Of a stretch of 64,000 nt of DNA, positions 24,781 to 33,923 are shown in pieces. The notes under the pieces were generated by a model. It worked only from the letters and a program-made list of their open reading frames with translations. It was not told the DNA's origin and made no database searches. Position 1 is the stretch's first letter, and each line of letters starts with the position of its first letter. Source of the DNA: Shimia sp049116215 (GTDB lineage Bacteria > Pseudomonadota > Alphaproteobacteria > Rhodobacterales > Rhodobacteraceae); NCBI RefSeq assembly GCF_049116215.1, contig NZ_JAGDZB010000007.1, positions 248,001-312,000 of the forward strand. The letters are read 5' to 3'. The translations under genes were made by a program, and so were the position numbers.

Positions 24781-27567
24781 TTAGAAGTGTGCCGACTTGG
24801 TGTTTGCAGGGGCCAGTGGCGGGGCAAATTTGGTCAGGTCGATGCCTTCAACAGCAGCCTTGTACTCTTCCAGCGTTGGGGTGCGGCCCAGGATGGCAGA
24901 GAGTACAACCAGCGGTGTGGACGCCAGCAACGATTCACCTTTTTTCTCAGGCAGGTCGCCCACAACACGGCCCTGGAACAGGCGGGTCGAGGTGGCCAGC
25001 ACGGTGTCACCCTTTGCGGCTTTTTCCTGGTTACCCATGCAGAGGTTACAGCCCGGACGCTCGAGATAGAGAATGTTCTCATACTCTGTACGTGCCTGCT
25101 GTTTTGGGAACATGTCGTCAAAGGTGAAGCCTGAGTAGCGCTCAAGGATTTCCCAGTCGCCCTCTTCCTTCATCTCGTCGATGATGTTGTAGGTTGGAGC
25201 CGCCACAACCAAAGGTGCCTTGAACTCGACTTTGCCGTTGGTTGCTTCGAGGTTCTTCAGCATCTGCGCCACGATCTTCATGTCGCCCTTGTGCACCATG
25301 CAGGAGCCCACAAAGCCCAGATCGATCTTCTTATCAGCGTTGTAGTAGCTGATTGGGCGGATGGTGTCGTGGGTGTAGCGCTTGGACACGTCGTCGTTGT
25401 TCACGTCCGGGTCGGCGATCATGGGCTCAACGATCTGGTCCAGATCCACAACCACTTCAGCGAAGTACTTGGCGTCCGCATCCGGCTTCAGTGCAGAGTT
25501 GGCGCCGGATTTGATGTCGGCAATCCGCGCGTCAGCTTTGTCAACCAGGCCTTGCAGCAGCGCAGCTTCGTTGTCCATGCCTTTGTCGATCATGATCTGG
25601 ATGCGGCCTTTGGCCAGTTCCAGCGAGCCGATCAGGGTCTCATCGTTGGAGATACAGACAGAGGCTTTGGCCTTCATCTCGGCGGTCCAGTCGGTGAAGG
25701 TGAAGGCTTGGTCCGCCAGCAGCGTGCCAATGTGCACCTCGATCACGCGGCCCTGGAAGACGTTGTCACCGTGCTGATCCAGCATCTGCGCCTGGGTGGC
25801 GTGTACCACATCGCGGAAGTCCATGTGCTCCGCCATTTGGCCTTTGAAGGTCACCTTCACAGATTCAGGGATCGGCATGGAGGCTTCGCCGGTGGCCAAA
25901 GCCAAAGCAACGGTGCCAGAGTCCGCACCAAAGGCGACGCCCTTGGACATACGGGTGTGGCTGTCGCCGCCCACAATCACGTCCCAGTCATCCACGGTGA
26001 TGTCGTTCAGCACCTTGTGGATCACGTCGGTCATCGCGTGATACTCGCCCTCTGGGTCACGCGCGGTGATCAGGCCGAAGTCGTTCATGAACTTCATCAG
26101 CTTAGGAATGTTGGCCTGCGCCTTGGTGTCCCAAACCGACGCAGTGTGACAGCCGGACTGATAGCCCACGTCCACGGACGGGGAGATCACGGTGGCGGCC
26201 ATTGCCTCAAGTTCCTGCGCAGTCATCGGACCGGTGGTGTCCTGAGAGCCAACAACGTTCACTTTCACGCGCACGTCAGAGCCGGCATGCAGGGTGACAC
26301 CTGGGGTGCTGCCCAATGCATTGCGGTTGAAGATTTTTTCAACGGCGGTCAGGCCCTGGCCTTCAACAGACAATTCTTTGGATGGCGCATAGGCAGATTT
26401 CAGCTCCTGACCAAGTGCGCCTGCGGCAAATGTCTGCAGCTTCTTGCCAAAGACCACAGCGTAAGAACCGCCCGCCTTCATGAACTCCACTTTTTGTGGG
26501 GTGAAGGCAGCTGAGATGTCTTTCAGCACATTGCCGTCTGCATCCTGCAGGGTCTTGGTTTTGGTATTGATGGTCAGCACGGTGCCGGTGGCCACGGAAT
26601 AGGCCTCTTCCAGCACGGCTTCGCCGTCTTCATCGACCACAACATTGCCGTCCGCGTCGGTCTTTTTGACCCAGTTGTCCAGATCAATGCCGATGCCGCC
26701 GGTCACGCCAACGGTGGTCAGGAAGATCGGGGAGATGCCGTTGGTGCCCGCCACAACAGGGGCGATGTTGATGAATGGTACATAAGGCGATGCCTTCTTA
26801 CCGGTCCACAGCGCCACGTTGTTCACGCCGGACATACGGGAGGAGCCCACACCCATGGTGCCTTTTTCCGCAATCAGCATCACACGTGCATCAGGGTTCT
26901 GTTTCTGCAGTTCCTGAATGGCCACCTGATCTTCCGGCGAGCACATGCATTTGCCGTGCAGCTCACGGTCGGCGCGGGAGTGCGCTTCGGCACCGGGCGA
27001 CAGAAGGTCGGTCGAGATGTCACCGATACCGGCGATGAAGGTCACAACCTTGATCTCTTCGTCCACTTCGGGAAGCTTGGTGAAGAATTCCGCCTTGGCG
27101 TAGCTTTCCAGCAGGTCCTTGGCGACTGCATTGCCCGCCTTAAACGCTTCTTCAAGACGGTCCGTGTCCGCTTCATAGAGGAAGACCTGAGTCTTCAACA
27201 CGTCCGCAGCCTGAGCCGCAATCGCGGCATCTTCGCCCAGCGCCAGGTCGAGCAGCACGCGCACGGATGGGCCACCCTTCATGTGCGACAGCAGTTCAAA
27301 GGCGAACTCAGGGGTGATTTCGGCCACGTCAGCCGCGCCGAGAATGATCTCTTTGAGGAAGTCTGCCTTCACGCCGGCAGCGCTCGTGGTACCTGGCAAA
27401 GTGTTGTAAATGAAGAACTTCAGAGAGTCTTCGCGGTGGGCGTTGGCGGTGTCTTTGATCTGTTCGATCAGTTCGCTGACCAGCGCGCCGCTATCAATTG
27501 GCTTTGGATTCAGACCTTCGGATTTCCGGGTCTCAATCTCATTCAGATAATCTGTATACAAGCTCAT
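24781..27567 (-). CDS. acnB: Aconitate hydratase B / 2-methylisocitrate dehydratase
   Basis: The 928-residue protein begins with the HEAT-like domain of AcnB (MSLYTDYLNEIETRKSEGL). It contains the swivel and catalytic parts, with the [4Fe-4S] cysteines in GFVGSCMVHKGDM and in RPGCNLCMGNQEKA near the C-terminus. AcnB is the main TCA-cycle aconitase and also hydrates 2-methyl-cis-aconitate in the methylcitrate cycle. The E. coli protein is about 60 residues shorter; a central acidic insertion around TDADGNVVVDEDGEAVLEE accounts for part of the difference. It is monocistronic and ends at a strong shared terminator. Confidence 0.96.
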   Translation of the reverse strand: MSLYTDYLNEIETRKSEGLNPKPIDSGALVSELIEQIKDTANAHREDSLKFFIYNTLPGTTSAAGVKADFLKEIILGAADVAEITPEFAFELLSHMKGGPSVRVLLDLALGEDAAIAAQAADVLKTQVFLYEADTDRLEEAFKAGNAVAKDLLESYAKAEFFTKLPEVDEEIKVVTFIAGIGDISTDLLSPGAEAHSRADRELHGKCMCSPEDQVAIQELQKQNPDARVMLIAEKGTMGVGSSRMSGVNNVALWTGKKASPYVPFINIAPVVAGTNGISPIFLTTVGVTGGIGIDLDNWVKKTDADGNVVVDEDGEAVLEEAYSVATGTVLTINTKTKTLQDADGNVLKDISAAFTPQKVEFMKAGGSYAVVFGKKLQTFAAGALGQELKSAYAPSKELSVEGQGLTAVEKIFNRNALGSTPGVTLHAGSDVRVKVNVVGSQDTTGPMTAQELEAMAATVISPSVDVGYQSGCHTASVWDTKAQANIPKLMKFMNDFGLITARDPEGEYHAMTDVIHKVLNDITVDDWDVIVGGDSHTRMSKGVAFGADSGTVALALATGEASMPIPESVKVTFKGQMAEHMDFRDVVHATQAQMLDQHGDNVFQGRVIEVHIGTLLADQAFTFTDWTAEMKAKASVCISNDETLIGSLELAKGRIQIMIDKGMDNEAALLQGLVDKADARIADIKSGANSALKPDADAKYFAEVVVDLDQIVEPMIADPDVNNDDVSKRYTHDTIRPISYYNADKKIDLGFVGSCMVHKGDMKIVAQMLKNLEATNGKVEFKAPLVVAAPTYNIIDEMKEEGDWEILERYSGFTFDDMFPKQQARTEYENILYLERPGCNLCMGNQEKAAKGDTVLATSTRLFQGRVVGDLPEKKGESLLASTPLVVLSAILGRTPTLEEYKAAVEGIDLTKFAPPLAPANTKSAHF

Positions 27568-27949
27568 GATGATCCTAGCGATTTGAGGTTGGCTTAAGCA
27601 TGAACGCCCTGTCTTTAAAGCAATAGCGAGTCACAGGGCAGGTATTGTATGCCGATGTATACCAAGCTTGGAAAAGACGCAAGTTGCCCTTCGGAACAAT
27701 TGTCTTGGCCTCCCCCAAATGTGATGGCGCAGTGCGGCGTATGGCCCCCAATGTAGGCTGCCCTGTCCGGTTTTTCCAGCGCACGACCACCTTCCAAGCC
27801 GCACAGATTGGGAAGCAGTTTCCGGTTAAGACACGCTTTGCCAAGCTGTGGGGATTGTATTCAAACAATATCTTGTGATCCATGACGCGAGGTGTCGCAG
27901 CATTTTGTTTTCGTCGGCGTAGAATGGCTATTGACTCAGGCGCCGGTTT
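27568..27949. other. Intergenic region upstream of acnB and of the B12 operon
   Basis: About 380 bp separate the acnB start from the 5' edge of the cobalamin riboswitch. It must contain the acnB promoter and the promoter of the riboswitch-controlled operon. I see no convincing gene, repeat or other RNA; the open frames here lack protein-like composition. Confidence 0.5.
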
Positions 27950-28150
27950 GCCCGACTTGGAAAGGGATGGTTCCCGAACGACGTCAGTCAACCGGGATGA
28001 AAAGGGAATACGGTGCGGCCCATTTAGTGAGCCAATTCCGTGACTGCCCCCGCAACTGTAAGCGGTAAGCGACCCCGAGAATACCACTGAACGCACCGCG
28101 TTTGGGAAGGTTCGGGAAAGCCAAAATCCGCGAGTCAGGAGACCTGCCAT
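27950..28150 (+). promoter_or_regulatory. Cobalamin (AdoCbl-type) riboswitch upstream of the corrinoid ABC operon
   Basis: The conserved elements are in order: GGGAATACGGTGCGG at 28004-28018, the B12-box core GCCCCCGCAACTGTAAGCGG at 28046-28065, and the 3' element GTCAGGAGACCTGCC at 28133-28147. The spacing fits the class. The aptamer ends about 115 bp before the DUF1636 gene. Cobalamin binding should lower expression of the operon. I see no clear T-tract terminator after it, so control is probably at translation or through a less obvious fold. Confidence 0.95.
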
Positions 28151-28265
28151 CAAAACAATAACTTCAACCCGGGCGGGGCGTCCGGACAGGAGGCCATGAT
28201 GGCTTTACGGTTTGAACCGTGTGAAAAATTGACTGTGCTTGCCCCGCGCTATCGCGGAGGGCGAG

Positions 28266-28670
28266 ATGGCCACCCCCAATCACCGAATTTCGATATGCAC
28301 GTCCTGCAAACATGTCGGCGAAAACTGCCGGCCTGGCTATGAGCTGATCAAGCGCTTGCGCGCTGCCATCGATATGGCGGGCGATGCGATCACGGAAGAG
28401 TTCGAGATTTCCGGCGTGGCCTGTATGGCGGGCTGCAAACATCCTTGCACGGTCGCCTATCACAGCACCCGCAAGGCGACCTATCTGTTTGGCGACATAA
28501 CACCGGAACAGGACATCGAGGATCTGGTGTCCTTTGCGCAGCAATATGCGGTGCTGGGTGATGGCTGGTGCTCCTCCGTGGATCGACCCGGCAAGTTGCG
28601 CAAACACACGTTGGCACGGGTGCCATCGATGATGTTGGCGATTGAAGACAGCGCGGAGCGGCTGACGTGA
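28266..28670 (+). CDS. DUF1636 family cysteine-rich protein (B12 regulon)
   Basis: The 134-residue protein has cysteines arranged CTSCKHVGENC near the N-terminus and CMAGCKHPC at about residue 57, followed by a segment containing YLFGDI. This resembles a thioredoxin-fold [2Fe-2S] ferredoxin and is the DUF1636/COG5469 pattern. It is the first gene after the cobalamin riboswitch and its stop overlaps the start of the ABC ATPase gene (GTGA), so it is tightly coupled to corrinoid uptake. The biochemical role is unknown; metal binding or reduction of an imported corrinoid are guesses. A strong GGAGGGCG site precedes the ATG. Confidence 0.85.
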   Translation: MATPNHRISICTSCKHVGENCRPGYELIKRLRAAIDMAGDAITEEFEISGVACMAGCKHPCTVAYHSTRKATYLFGDITPEQDIEDLVSFAQQYAVLGDGWCSSVDRPGKLRKHTLARVPSMMLAIEDSAERLT

Positions 28671-29449
28671 GTGCCGGACATTTGGTGGCCAAAGACATCT
28701 GTTGGCGACCGGGTAAAAGCCAGCCCTTCCTGCTGCATCCAGTGAGCTTTGAGGTTTACCCAGGTCGCGTGCTGGGCGTGGTGGGTCCCAATGGCGCGGG
28801 CAAGTCAACGCTTTTGCGGATGGTCTATCACTATCAAAAGCCGACCTCGGGGCAGATCATGGTGGATGGACAAGACCTCTGGGGCATGTCCGCCAAAGTC
28901 GCAGCACGCAAGGTGGCGGCCGTGTTGCAGGAACAACCGGGCGCCTTTGGTCTTTCGGTACGCGATATTGTGGCGCTCGGGCGCACGCCCCACCGCAGTG
29001 GCTTTTCGTCAGATGGCGCGCGTGACGCGGAGATCATCGACGCTGCGCTTAAACGGATGCAGTTAGAGCCTTTGGTCAACCGCGATTTTGACACCCTATC
29101 AGGGGGCGAGCGGCAACGGGTGATGGTGGCACGGGCCTTGGCGCAGCAACCGCAAGTGCTGGTAATGGACGAGCCCACCAACCACCTCGACATTCGCCAT
29201 CAGCTCGAAATCCTCTCATTGATCCGGTCGCTTGGGCTGACCATTGTGGTCTCCCTGCACGATCTGAACATGGCCGCAGATGTCTGTGACGCCATTCTGC
29301 TTCTGAAAGACGGACACTGCCAAGGTTTTGGCAGCGCTGATGACGTGCTCAGCGAACAGCTTGTCTCTGACACGTTTTCCGTCAACGCCCAGCGCCAAAT
29401 GCTGAGCGTCAGCCAAAACCAACACCTTACTTTTCACCTCCCGACCTAA
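28667..29449 (+). CDS. btuD: Corrinoid-type ABC transporter ATP-binding protein
   Basis: The 260-residue protein is an ABC ATPase of the FecE/BtuD group: Walker A GPNGAGKST (about residues 43-51), the signature LSGGERQRVMVARAL, Walker B VLVMDEPTNHLDI and the switch histidine in VVSLHDLNMA. It starts at a GTG overlapping the DUF1636 stop and is followed 12 bp later by the binding-protein gene. With the permease and binding protein it forms a complete type II importer. The riboswitch makes cobalamin or another corrinoid the most likely substrate, although the protein class alone would also fit iron siderophores. Confidence 0.9.
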   Translation: MSAGHLVAKDICWRPGKSQPFLLHPVSFEVYPGRVLGVVGPNGAGKSTLLRMVYHYQKPTSGQIMVDGQDLWGMSAKVAARKVAAVLQEQPGAFGLSVRDIVALGRTPHRSGFSSDGARDAEIIDAALKRMQLEPLVNRDFDTLSGGERQRVMVARALAQQPQVLVMDEPTNHLDIRHQLEILSLIRSLGLTIVVSLHDLNMAADVCDAILLLKDGHCQGFGSADDVLSEQLVSDTFSVNAQRQMLSVSQNQHLTFHLPT

Positions 29450-29461
29450 AGGACCCAATTT

Positions 29462-30409
29462 ATGACCTCCAAATTGACCACCGTCGCTGTCAGCGCCCTA
29501 ATGGCCCTGACCACCACCGCTGCGCTGGCGGAAACCACCGTGGACAGCTGCAACCGCCAAGTGACCTTTGACGCGCCGCCCAAGGCCGCCATTTCCAATG
29601 ACGTGAACCTGACCGAGATGATGCTGGTGCTGGGTCTGGCGGATCGCATGGTCGGCTACACCGGCATTTCCGGCTGGAAAACGCTGGACGAAGAGATGCG
29701 CGCTGGTGTGGAAGAACTGCCGGAGCTGTCCGCAAAATATCCGTCCAAAGAAGTGCTGATCGGTGCGGATGCGGACTTCTTCTTTGCCGGTTGGAACTAC
29801 GGCATGAAGGTCGGCGGCGAAGTCACGCCAGAGACGCTCGCGCCGTTTGACATCAAGGTTTATGAGCTGACCGAGAGCTGCATACACATTGGCGAGAAAG
29901 ACGCCGCCAGCATGGATGACATGTACACCGACATCCAAAACCTCGGCGCGATCTTTGACGTAAAAGACAAGGCGGATGCGCTGGTGGATGGCTACAAAGC
30001 GGATCTTGCGGCCTTCACCGATGGTTTGGCCCCGCTGGAAAGTGCGCCACGTGTGTTTGTCTATGACAGCGGCGAAGACACGCCGTTCACTGCTGGCCGC
30101 TATGCGATGCCAAACGCGTTGATTGAAGCGGCGGGTGGCACCAACATCATGAACGATCTTGAAAAGAGCTGGGCCAAGGTCGGCTGGGAGCCTGTTGTGG
30201 AGCGCAACCCGGAGGTCATTGTGATTGTGAACTACGGTAAGGTGACGGCTGAGGAAAAACGCGCCTTCATGATGAACAACCCGGCTTTTGCGGAGATGGA
30301 CGCGGTGAAGAACGACCGGTTTGTGACGCTTGAGTATGTTGAAGCGACCCCGGGTCCGCGCAACATCGCTGCGGTCAAAACCCTCGCAGAAGCGTTCCGG
30401 GCGAAATAA
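29462..30409 (+). CDS. btuF: Corrinoid-type ABC transporter periplasmic binding protein
   Basis: The 315-residue protein starts with a signal peptide (residues 1-23, cleavage expected after ALA). The mature part is a class III binding protein with two lobes joined by a long helix: DVNLTEMMLVLGLADRMVGYTG in the first lobe, and PRVFVYDSGEDTPFTAGRYAMPNALIEAAGG in the second. Acidic residues that dock to permease arginines are plausible. It would capture the substrate delivered by a TonB-dependent receptor, which is not in this window. Substrate assignment to corrinoid rests on the riboswitch. Confidence 0.87.
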   Translation: MTSKLTTVAVSALMALTTTAALAETTVDSCNRQVTFDAPPKAAISNDVNLTEMMLVLGLADRMVGYTGISGWKTLDEEMRAGVEELPELSAKYPSKEVLIGADADFFFAGWNYGMKVGGEVTPETLAPFDIKVYELTESCIHIGEKDAASMDDMYTDIQNLGAIFDVKDKADALVDGYKADLAAFTDGLAPLESAPRVFVYDSGEDTPFTAGRYAMPNALIEAAGGTNIMNDLEKSWAKVGWEPVVERNPEVIVIVNYGKVTAEEKRAFMMNNPAFAEMDAVKNDRFVTLEYVEATPGPRNIAAVKTLAEAFRAK

Positions 30410-31450
30410 ATGACAGGAAGAGCAGCAGGACAGCCAAAGAGCAGGTTTCCTTATGTGATCGGCGCAGGGGTGCTCCTGTTGCTTTTCTCGATTTCGGTCG
30501 CAATCAGTGTGGGGGCAGTCTCTGTGCCCCTGCACACGGTCTGGAGCATCCTGATCAACCAGGTGACGCCGGGAATAATTGAACAGGACTGGTCCAAGGG
30601 ACGCGAATCGATTGTCTGGGACATTCGCTTTCCACGTGCTTTGCTGGCCTGTCTGGTCGGTGCGGGTTTGGCGGTTGTGGGCGGCAGCTTGCAGGCCGTA
30701 ACACGCAACCCATTGGCAGATCCACATTTGCTGGGGATTTCTTCCGGCGCGGCCTTTGGGGCGATCATGGTCCTGATGCACACAGGCATGTTTTGGGGGC
30801 TCATTACAGTGCCGTTGTTTGCCTTTGGCGGGGCCTTGGCGGCAACTTTGCTGGTGCTGGCTGTGTCGCAATTTGCTTCGGCCACCAGCGCGGATCGGTT
30901 GATCCTGGCGGGCGTGGCGGTGTCGTTCATAGTGATGTCGCTGGCCAATGTGTTGATTTTTCTCGGCGATCCAAGGGCCACCCACACGGTGGTGTTCTGG
31001 ATGCTGGGTGGTCTGGGTTTGGCGCAGTGGAGCCATTTGGTTTTCCCACTGGCGGTGCTCGTCGTCTGCGGCACCTACATCTGGCTTAACGCACGGAAGC
31101 TGAATGCGATGACGGTGGGCGATGAAACAGCCTCTACACTGGGCATTCCAGTGGCGCGGTTTCGATTGATCATCTTTGTTGTCGGCGCGCTGATCACCGG
31201 GGTGATGGTTGCGTTTTCGGGCATGATTGGTTTTGTTGGCCTGATGGTGCCACATATCGTGCGTATGCTTGTGGGCGGGGACTATGCCCGCGTGATCCCG
31301 GCCTCCGCGCTCTTTGGGGCGATCTACCTTTTGTGGTCCGACATCATCGCGCGCACCATTATGGCACCAGAAGACATGCCAATTGGCATTGTCACCGGCT
31401 TGGTCGGCGGCATGTTCTTTGTCTGGCTTTTGCGGCGGCGGGCGCGGTAA
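30410..31450 (+). CDS. btuC: Corrinoid-type ABC transporter permease (FecCD/BtuC family)
   Basis: The 346-residue permease has about ten membrane helices and the FecCD signatures: RFPRALLACLVGAGLAVVGGSLQAVTRNPLADPHLLGIS and later GMIGFVGLMVPHIVRM (the coupling-helix region with H-x-x-R). The ATG directly follows the stop of the binding-protein gene. The final residues are arginine-rich. It completes the DUF1636-ATPase-binding protein-permease operon and is convergent with the VanX-like gene, 20 bp away. Confidence 0.9.
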   Translation: MTGRAAGQPKSRFPYVIGAGVLLLLFSISVAISVGAVSVPLHTVWSILINQVTPGIIEQDWSKGRESIVWDIRFPRALLACLVGAGLAVVGGSLQAVTRNPLADPHLLGISSGAAFGAIMVLMHTGMFWGLITVPLFAFGGALAATLLVLAVSQFASATSADRLILAGVAVSFIVMSLANVLIFLGDPRATHTVVFWMLGGLGLAQWSHLVFPLAVLVVCGTYIWLNARKLNAMTVGDETASTLGIPVARFRLIIFVVGALITGVMVAFSGMIGFVGLMVPHIVRMLVGGDYARVIPASALFGAIYLLWSDIIARTIMAPEDMPIGIVTGLVGGMFFVWLLRRRAR

Positions 31451-31470
31451 AGCGCCCTGCCCTATTTGCG

Positions 31471-31995
31471 TCAGAGAAGCGGATAGTTTTCCGAGTTCTC
31501 CAACGCGTAGTGCCACCATTCATAGGGGTTCATCTCAAAACCGGCACCCACCATGAGACCCAGCAGAATCAAGCGATTTTGCAGAGCTTCACGGCAGATG
31601 TCGATCCTGGAGTGATGCGATTGTTGCAATGCAGCGTCAAAGTCTGTGCCCATATCGAGTACAGTGCCACCTGACGTGGTCAGCGTCAGATCCACGGCGG
31701 TGCCGCGGCTGTGATCTGAGCCAATGGCCGGATCTGCAACAAATTCTGGGTCGGGCCGTACCTCCCACAAGCGGCGTTGCACCGCTTGTGGGCGATAGGC
31801 GTCCAGCAACAGAAGGCGCAGTCCAAGGGCGGCAGCGCGATCAGCGGCATGAAAGAGGGCATCGGCGGCATGTCTGTGCAGGCGCGCCTGTTGATCCTCC
31901 GGCGTGGTATAAAGCACCTCACCGGCGAAGTTTTGGGTGGTCGCATAAGCCAGCTGCACGTCGATGGCCGCGTGTTGGATCGGGACCAGCGTCAT
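31471..31995 (-). CDS. ddpX: D-alanyl-D-alanine dipeptidase (VanX/DdpX family)
   Basis: The 174-residue zinc peptidase contains the VanX motifs: DAYRPQAVQRRLW (with the catalytic arginine), SDHSRGTAVDLTL (zinc ligands His and Asp in HxxGxAxD) and EWWHY (catalytic Glu and third zinc ligand His). It cleaves D-Ala-D-Ala to free D-alanine. The ATG at 31995 overlaps the stop of the upstream ABC ATPase gene as ATGA, so it is the last gene of the transporter operon. No signal peptide is seen, so the enzyme acts in the cytosol on imported dipeptide. No vancomycin-resistance ligase is nearby; a nutritional role is the likely one. Confidence 0.9.
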   Translation of the reverse strand: MTLVPIQHAAIDVQLAYATTQNFAGEVLYTTPEDQQARLHRHAADALFHAADRAAALGLRLLLLDAYRPQAVQRRLWEVRPDPEFVADPAIGSDHSRGTAVDLTLTTSGGTVLDMGTDFDAALQQSHHSRIDICREALQNRLILLGLMVGAGFEMNPYEWWHYALENSENYPLL

Positions 31996-32948
31996 GCGGG
32001 CACCTTTTGTGGGGTGGTGGCCGTTGTTTGACAACAGCGCACCTGGGCCTGCTCGGTAGGCACCATGTTTTGTCGTACGTCACAGCCCGCGCCCGCCTGT
32101 TCACAGCGGTCTTTAAAGAAACAACCAGTGGGCAGGTTTCGGTTGGACGGCAGATCTGTGTTGCTGAGCGCCTCTCCCAGCCCGCCGGTGGCGCGCATGG
32201 TGGGGATCGAGTCCAGCAGGAGACGGGTATAGGGGTGTTTGGGCGCGGCAAGCACAGCTTCTGACGCGCCATGTTCCACCACCTGCCCGAGATACATCAC
32301 CGCCACCTCATCACAAAGGTAGCGCACAACAGAGATGTCGTGGGAGATGAAAATGTAGGTCAGACCACGTTCCGCCTGAAGGTCTTTCAGCAGGTTGAGG
32401 ATTTGCGCTTGAATCGAGATATCAAGCGCCGAGGTCGGCTCGTCGAGCACAATCACATCTGGATCTGAGGACAATGCACGGGCAATGGCGATTCGCTGAC
32501 GTTGACCGCCGGAGAACTCATGGGGGTAGCGGTCGAGCACCTCCGGGCGCAGGCCCACTTTGGCGGCAAGATCGGCTGCCAATGCACGTAGCTCGGCTTT
32601 CGGGCGTTTGGACACCGCAAAGACTGGCTCGGTGATCACCCGCCAGACCGGCATGCGGGCGTTGAGCGAGCTTTGCGGATCCTGGAACACAATCTGCACG
32701 TCATGATCCGCGCCAAAGTTGCGGATCACTTCGCCCTCAGACGGCTTGCGGATGCCCATCAGCACCTGCGCCAAGGTGGATTTGCCGCAGCCGGATTCGC
32801 CAACGATGCCCAGCGTTTTGCCCCGCAAAATATCGAGATCGATGCCATTAAGCGCATGTACAAAGCCACGCGGGCGCCCCCGCCAGTCTTCGCCAAACGG
32901 GAAGCGCATGTGGATGTTGGAGAGCGTCATCACGCTGTCAGTAGTCAT
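31992..32948 (-). CDS. ddpF: Dipeptide ABC transporter ATP-binding protein (second ATPase)
   Basis: The 318-residue ATPase has Walker A GESGCGKST, Q-loop FQDPQSSLNAR, the signature FSGGQRQRIAIARAL and Walker B VIVLDEPTSALD. Its C-terminal oligopeptide-transporter extension ends with the cysteine-containing GCFFKDRCEQAGAGC, which in this family can bind an Fe-S cluster. The start at 32948 overlaps the stop of the preceding ATPase gene (ATGA). It pairs with DdpD to drive uptake of a di- or oligopeptide. Confidence 0.88.
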   Translation of the reverse strand: MTTDSVMTLSNIHMRFPFGEDWRGRPRGFVHALNGIDLDILRGKTLGIVGESGCGKSTLAQVLMGIRKPSEGEVIRNFGADHDVQIVFQDPQSSLNARMPVWRVITEPVFAVSKRPKAELRALAADLAAKVGLRPEVLDRYPHEFSGGQRQRIAIARALSSDPDVIVLDEPTSALDISIQAQILNLLKDLQAERGLTYIFISHDISVVRYLCDEVAVMYLGQVVEHGASEAVLAAPKHPYTRLLLDSIPTMRATGGLGEALSNTDLPSNRNLPTGCFFKDRCEQAGAGCDVRQNMVPTEQAQVRCCQTTATTPQKVPA

Positions 32949-33922
32949 GCGGAGATCTCCTCGCGCAGCCAGCAGGCGGCTTGGTGTTTGGTGCCAACAT
33001 CGGTCAACACGGGGCGCGAGTCGCAGGCGGCGTGCGCATGGCGACAACGGGCCTGAAAGGCGCAGCCTTTTGGCGGATTGACCAGATTGGGCACGGTGCC
33101 GGGGATGGAGGCCAGCGGCGCGCCCGGATCCGCGTCTTCTGGCAGGGCTTCGATCAAAGCGGCAGTATAGGGATGCTGCGGATTGCCCAGCACTTTCTGC
33201 GCCGGTCCAGATTCCACCACGCGTCCTGCATACATCACATAAATGCGGTCACAGAACTGGCTGATCACGGCCAAATCATGGGAAATGAACAGCACCGAGG
33301 CCCCGGTTTGACGGGCTTTGGCGTGCAACAGTTGCAGCACCTGCCGTTGCACCGTCACATCCAAGGCGGTGGTGGGCTCATCCGCCACCAGAAGCTTGGG
33401 AGAGCAGGCAAAGGCCATGCCGATCAGGATACGCTGCCGCATACCGCCGGAGAGCTCAAAGGGGTAGCGTCCCAAGATTTCTTCTGCATCGTTGATGCGC
33501 ATGTCTTTGAGCAGCTCGATCGCCCGATCCCGCGCCGCCATGCCGCGCAGATCGGAGTGCAGCTCGATCACCCGCAGCATCTGTTTGCCAATGGTCTTGG
33601 TTGGGTTCAGCGCGGTTTGCGGCTCCTGAAAGATCATCGCCACATCACCGCCGCGCAGCTTGTTCATCTCGCGCTCAGACATGGTGGCCACGTCGCGCCC
33701 CAGGATGCTGATGGTGCCCGCAGATTGGCGGAACGCGCCGGAAGGCAGCAAGCCAAGCGCGGTCATGGCGGTGACCGATTTGGCCGACCCGCTTTCACCA
33801 ACAAGACCAACAATCTCGCCCGGTTGCACATCCAAGTCCACGCCGTTCACCGCGTGCACGTCACCTGCGAAGCCCGGAAACAGAACTTCCAGCCCGTCAA
33901 TTTTCAATACTGGGTCCGCCAT
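32945..33922 (-). CDS. ddpD: Dipeptide ABC transporter ATP-binding protein (first ATPase)
   Basis: The 325-residue protein shows Walker A GESGSAKSVT, an unusual A for the family's more common G before K, Q-loop FQEPQTALNPT, the signature LSGGMRQRILIGMAF and Walker B LLVADEPTTALDVT. The oligopeptide extension contains GCAFQARCRHAHAAC. It starts 1 bp after the stop of the permease gene. It forms a heterodimer with DdpF. The GESGSAKS loop is common in DppD-like proteins and is not expected to abolish activity. Confidence 0.88.
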   Translation of the reverse strand: MADPVLKIDGLEVLFPGFAGDVHAVNGVDLDVQPGEIVGLVGESGSAKSVTAMTALGLLPSGAFRQSAGTISILGRDVATMSEREMNKLRGGDVAMIFQEPQTALNPTKTIGKQMLRVIELHSDLRGMAARDRAIELLKDMRINDAEEILGRYPFELSGGMRQRILIGMAFACSPKLLVADEPTTALDVTVQRQVLQLLHAKARQTGASVLFISHDLAVISQFCDRIYVMYAGRVVESGPAQKVLGNPQHPYTAALIEALPEDADPGAPLASIPGTVPNLVNPPKGCAFQARCRHAHAACDSRPVLTDVGTKHQAACWLREEISA

Positions 33923-33923
33923 G

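Noticed and set aside
25291..26514. Long plus-strand open frame antisense to acnB
   Set aside because: It lies entirely within acnB and is His/Val-rich, a typical shadow of a GC-rich gene.
27645..27878. 77-codon plus-strand frame between acnB and the riboswitch
   Set aside because: No ribosome-binding site, no recognisable family, and low similarity to protein composition; more likely promoter sequence.
31471..31995. Vancomycin-resistance gene
   Set aside because: The VanX-like dipeptidase is in a peptide-transporter operon with no VanA or VanH partner; a nutritional DdpX role fits better.
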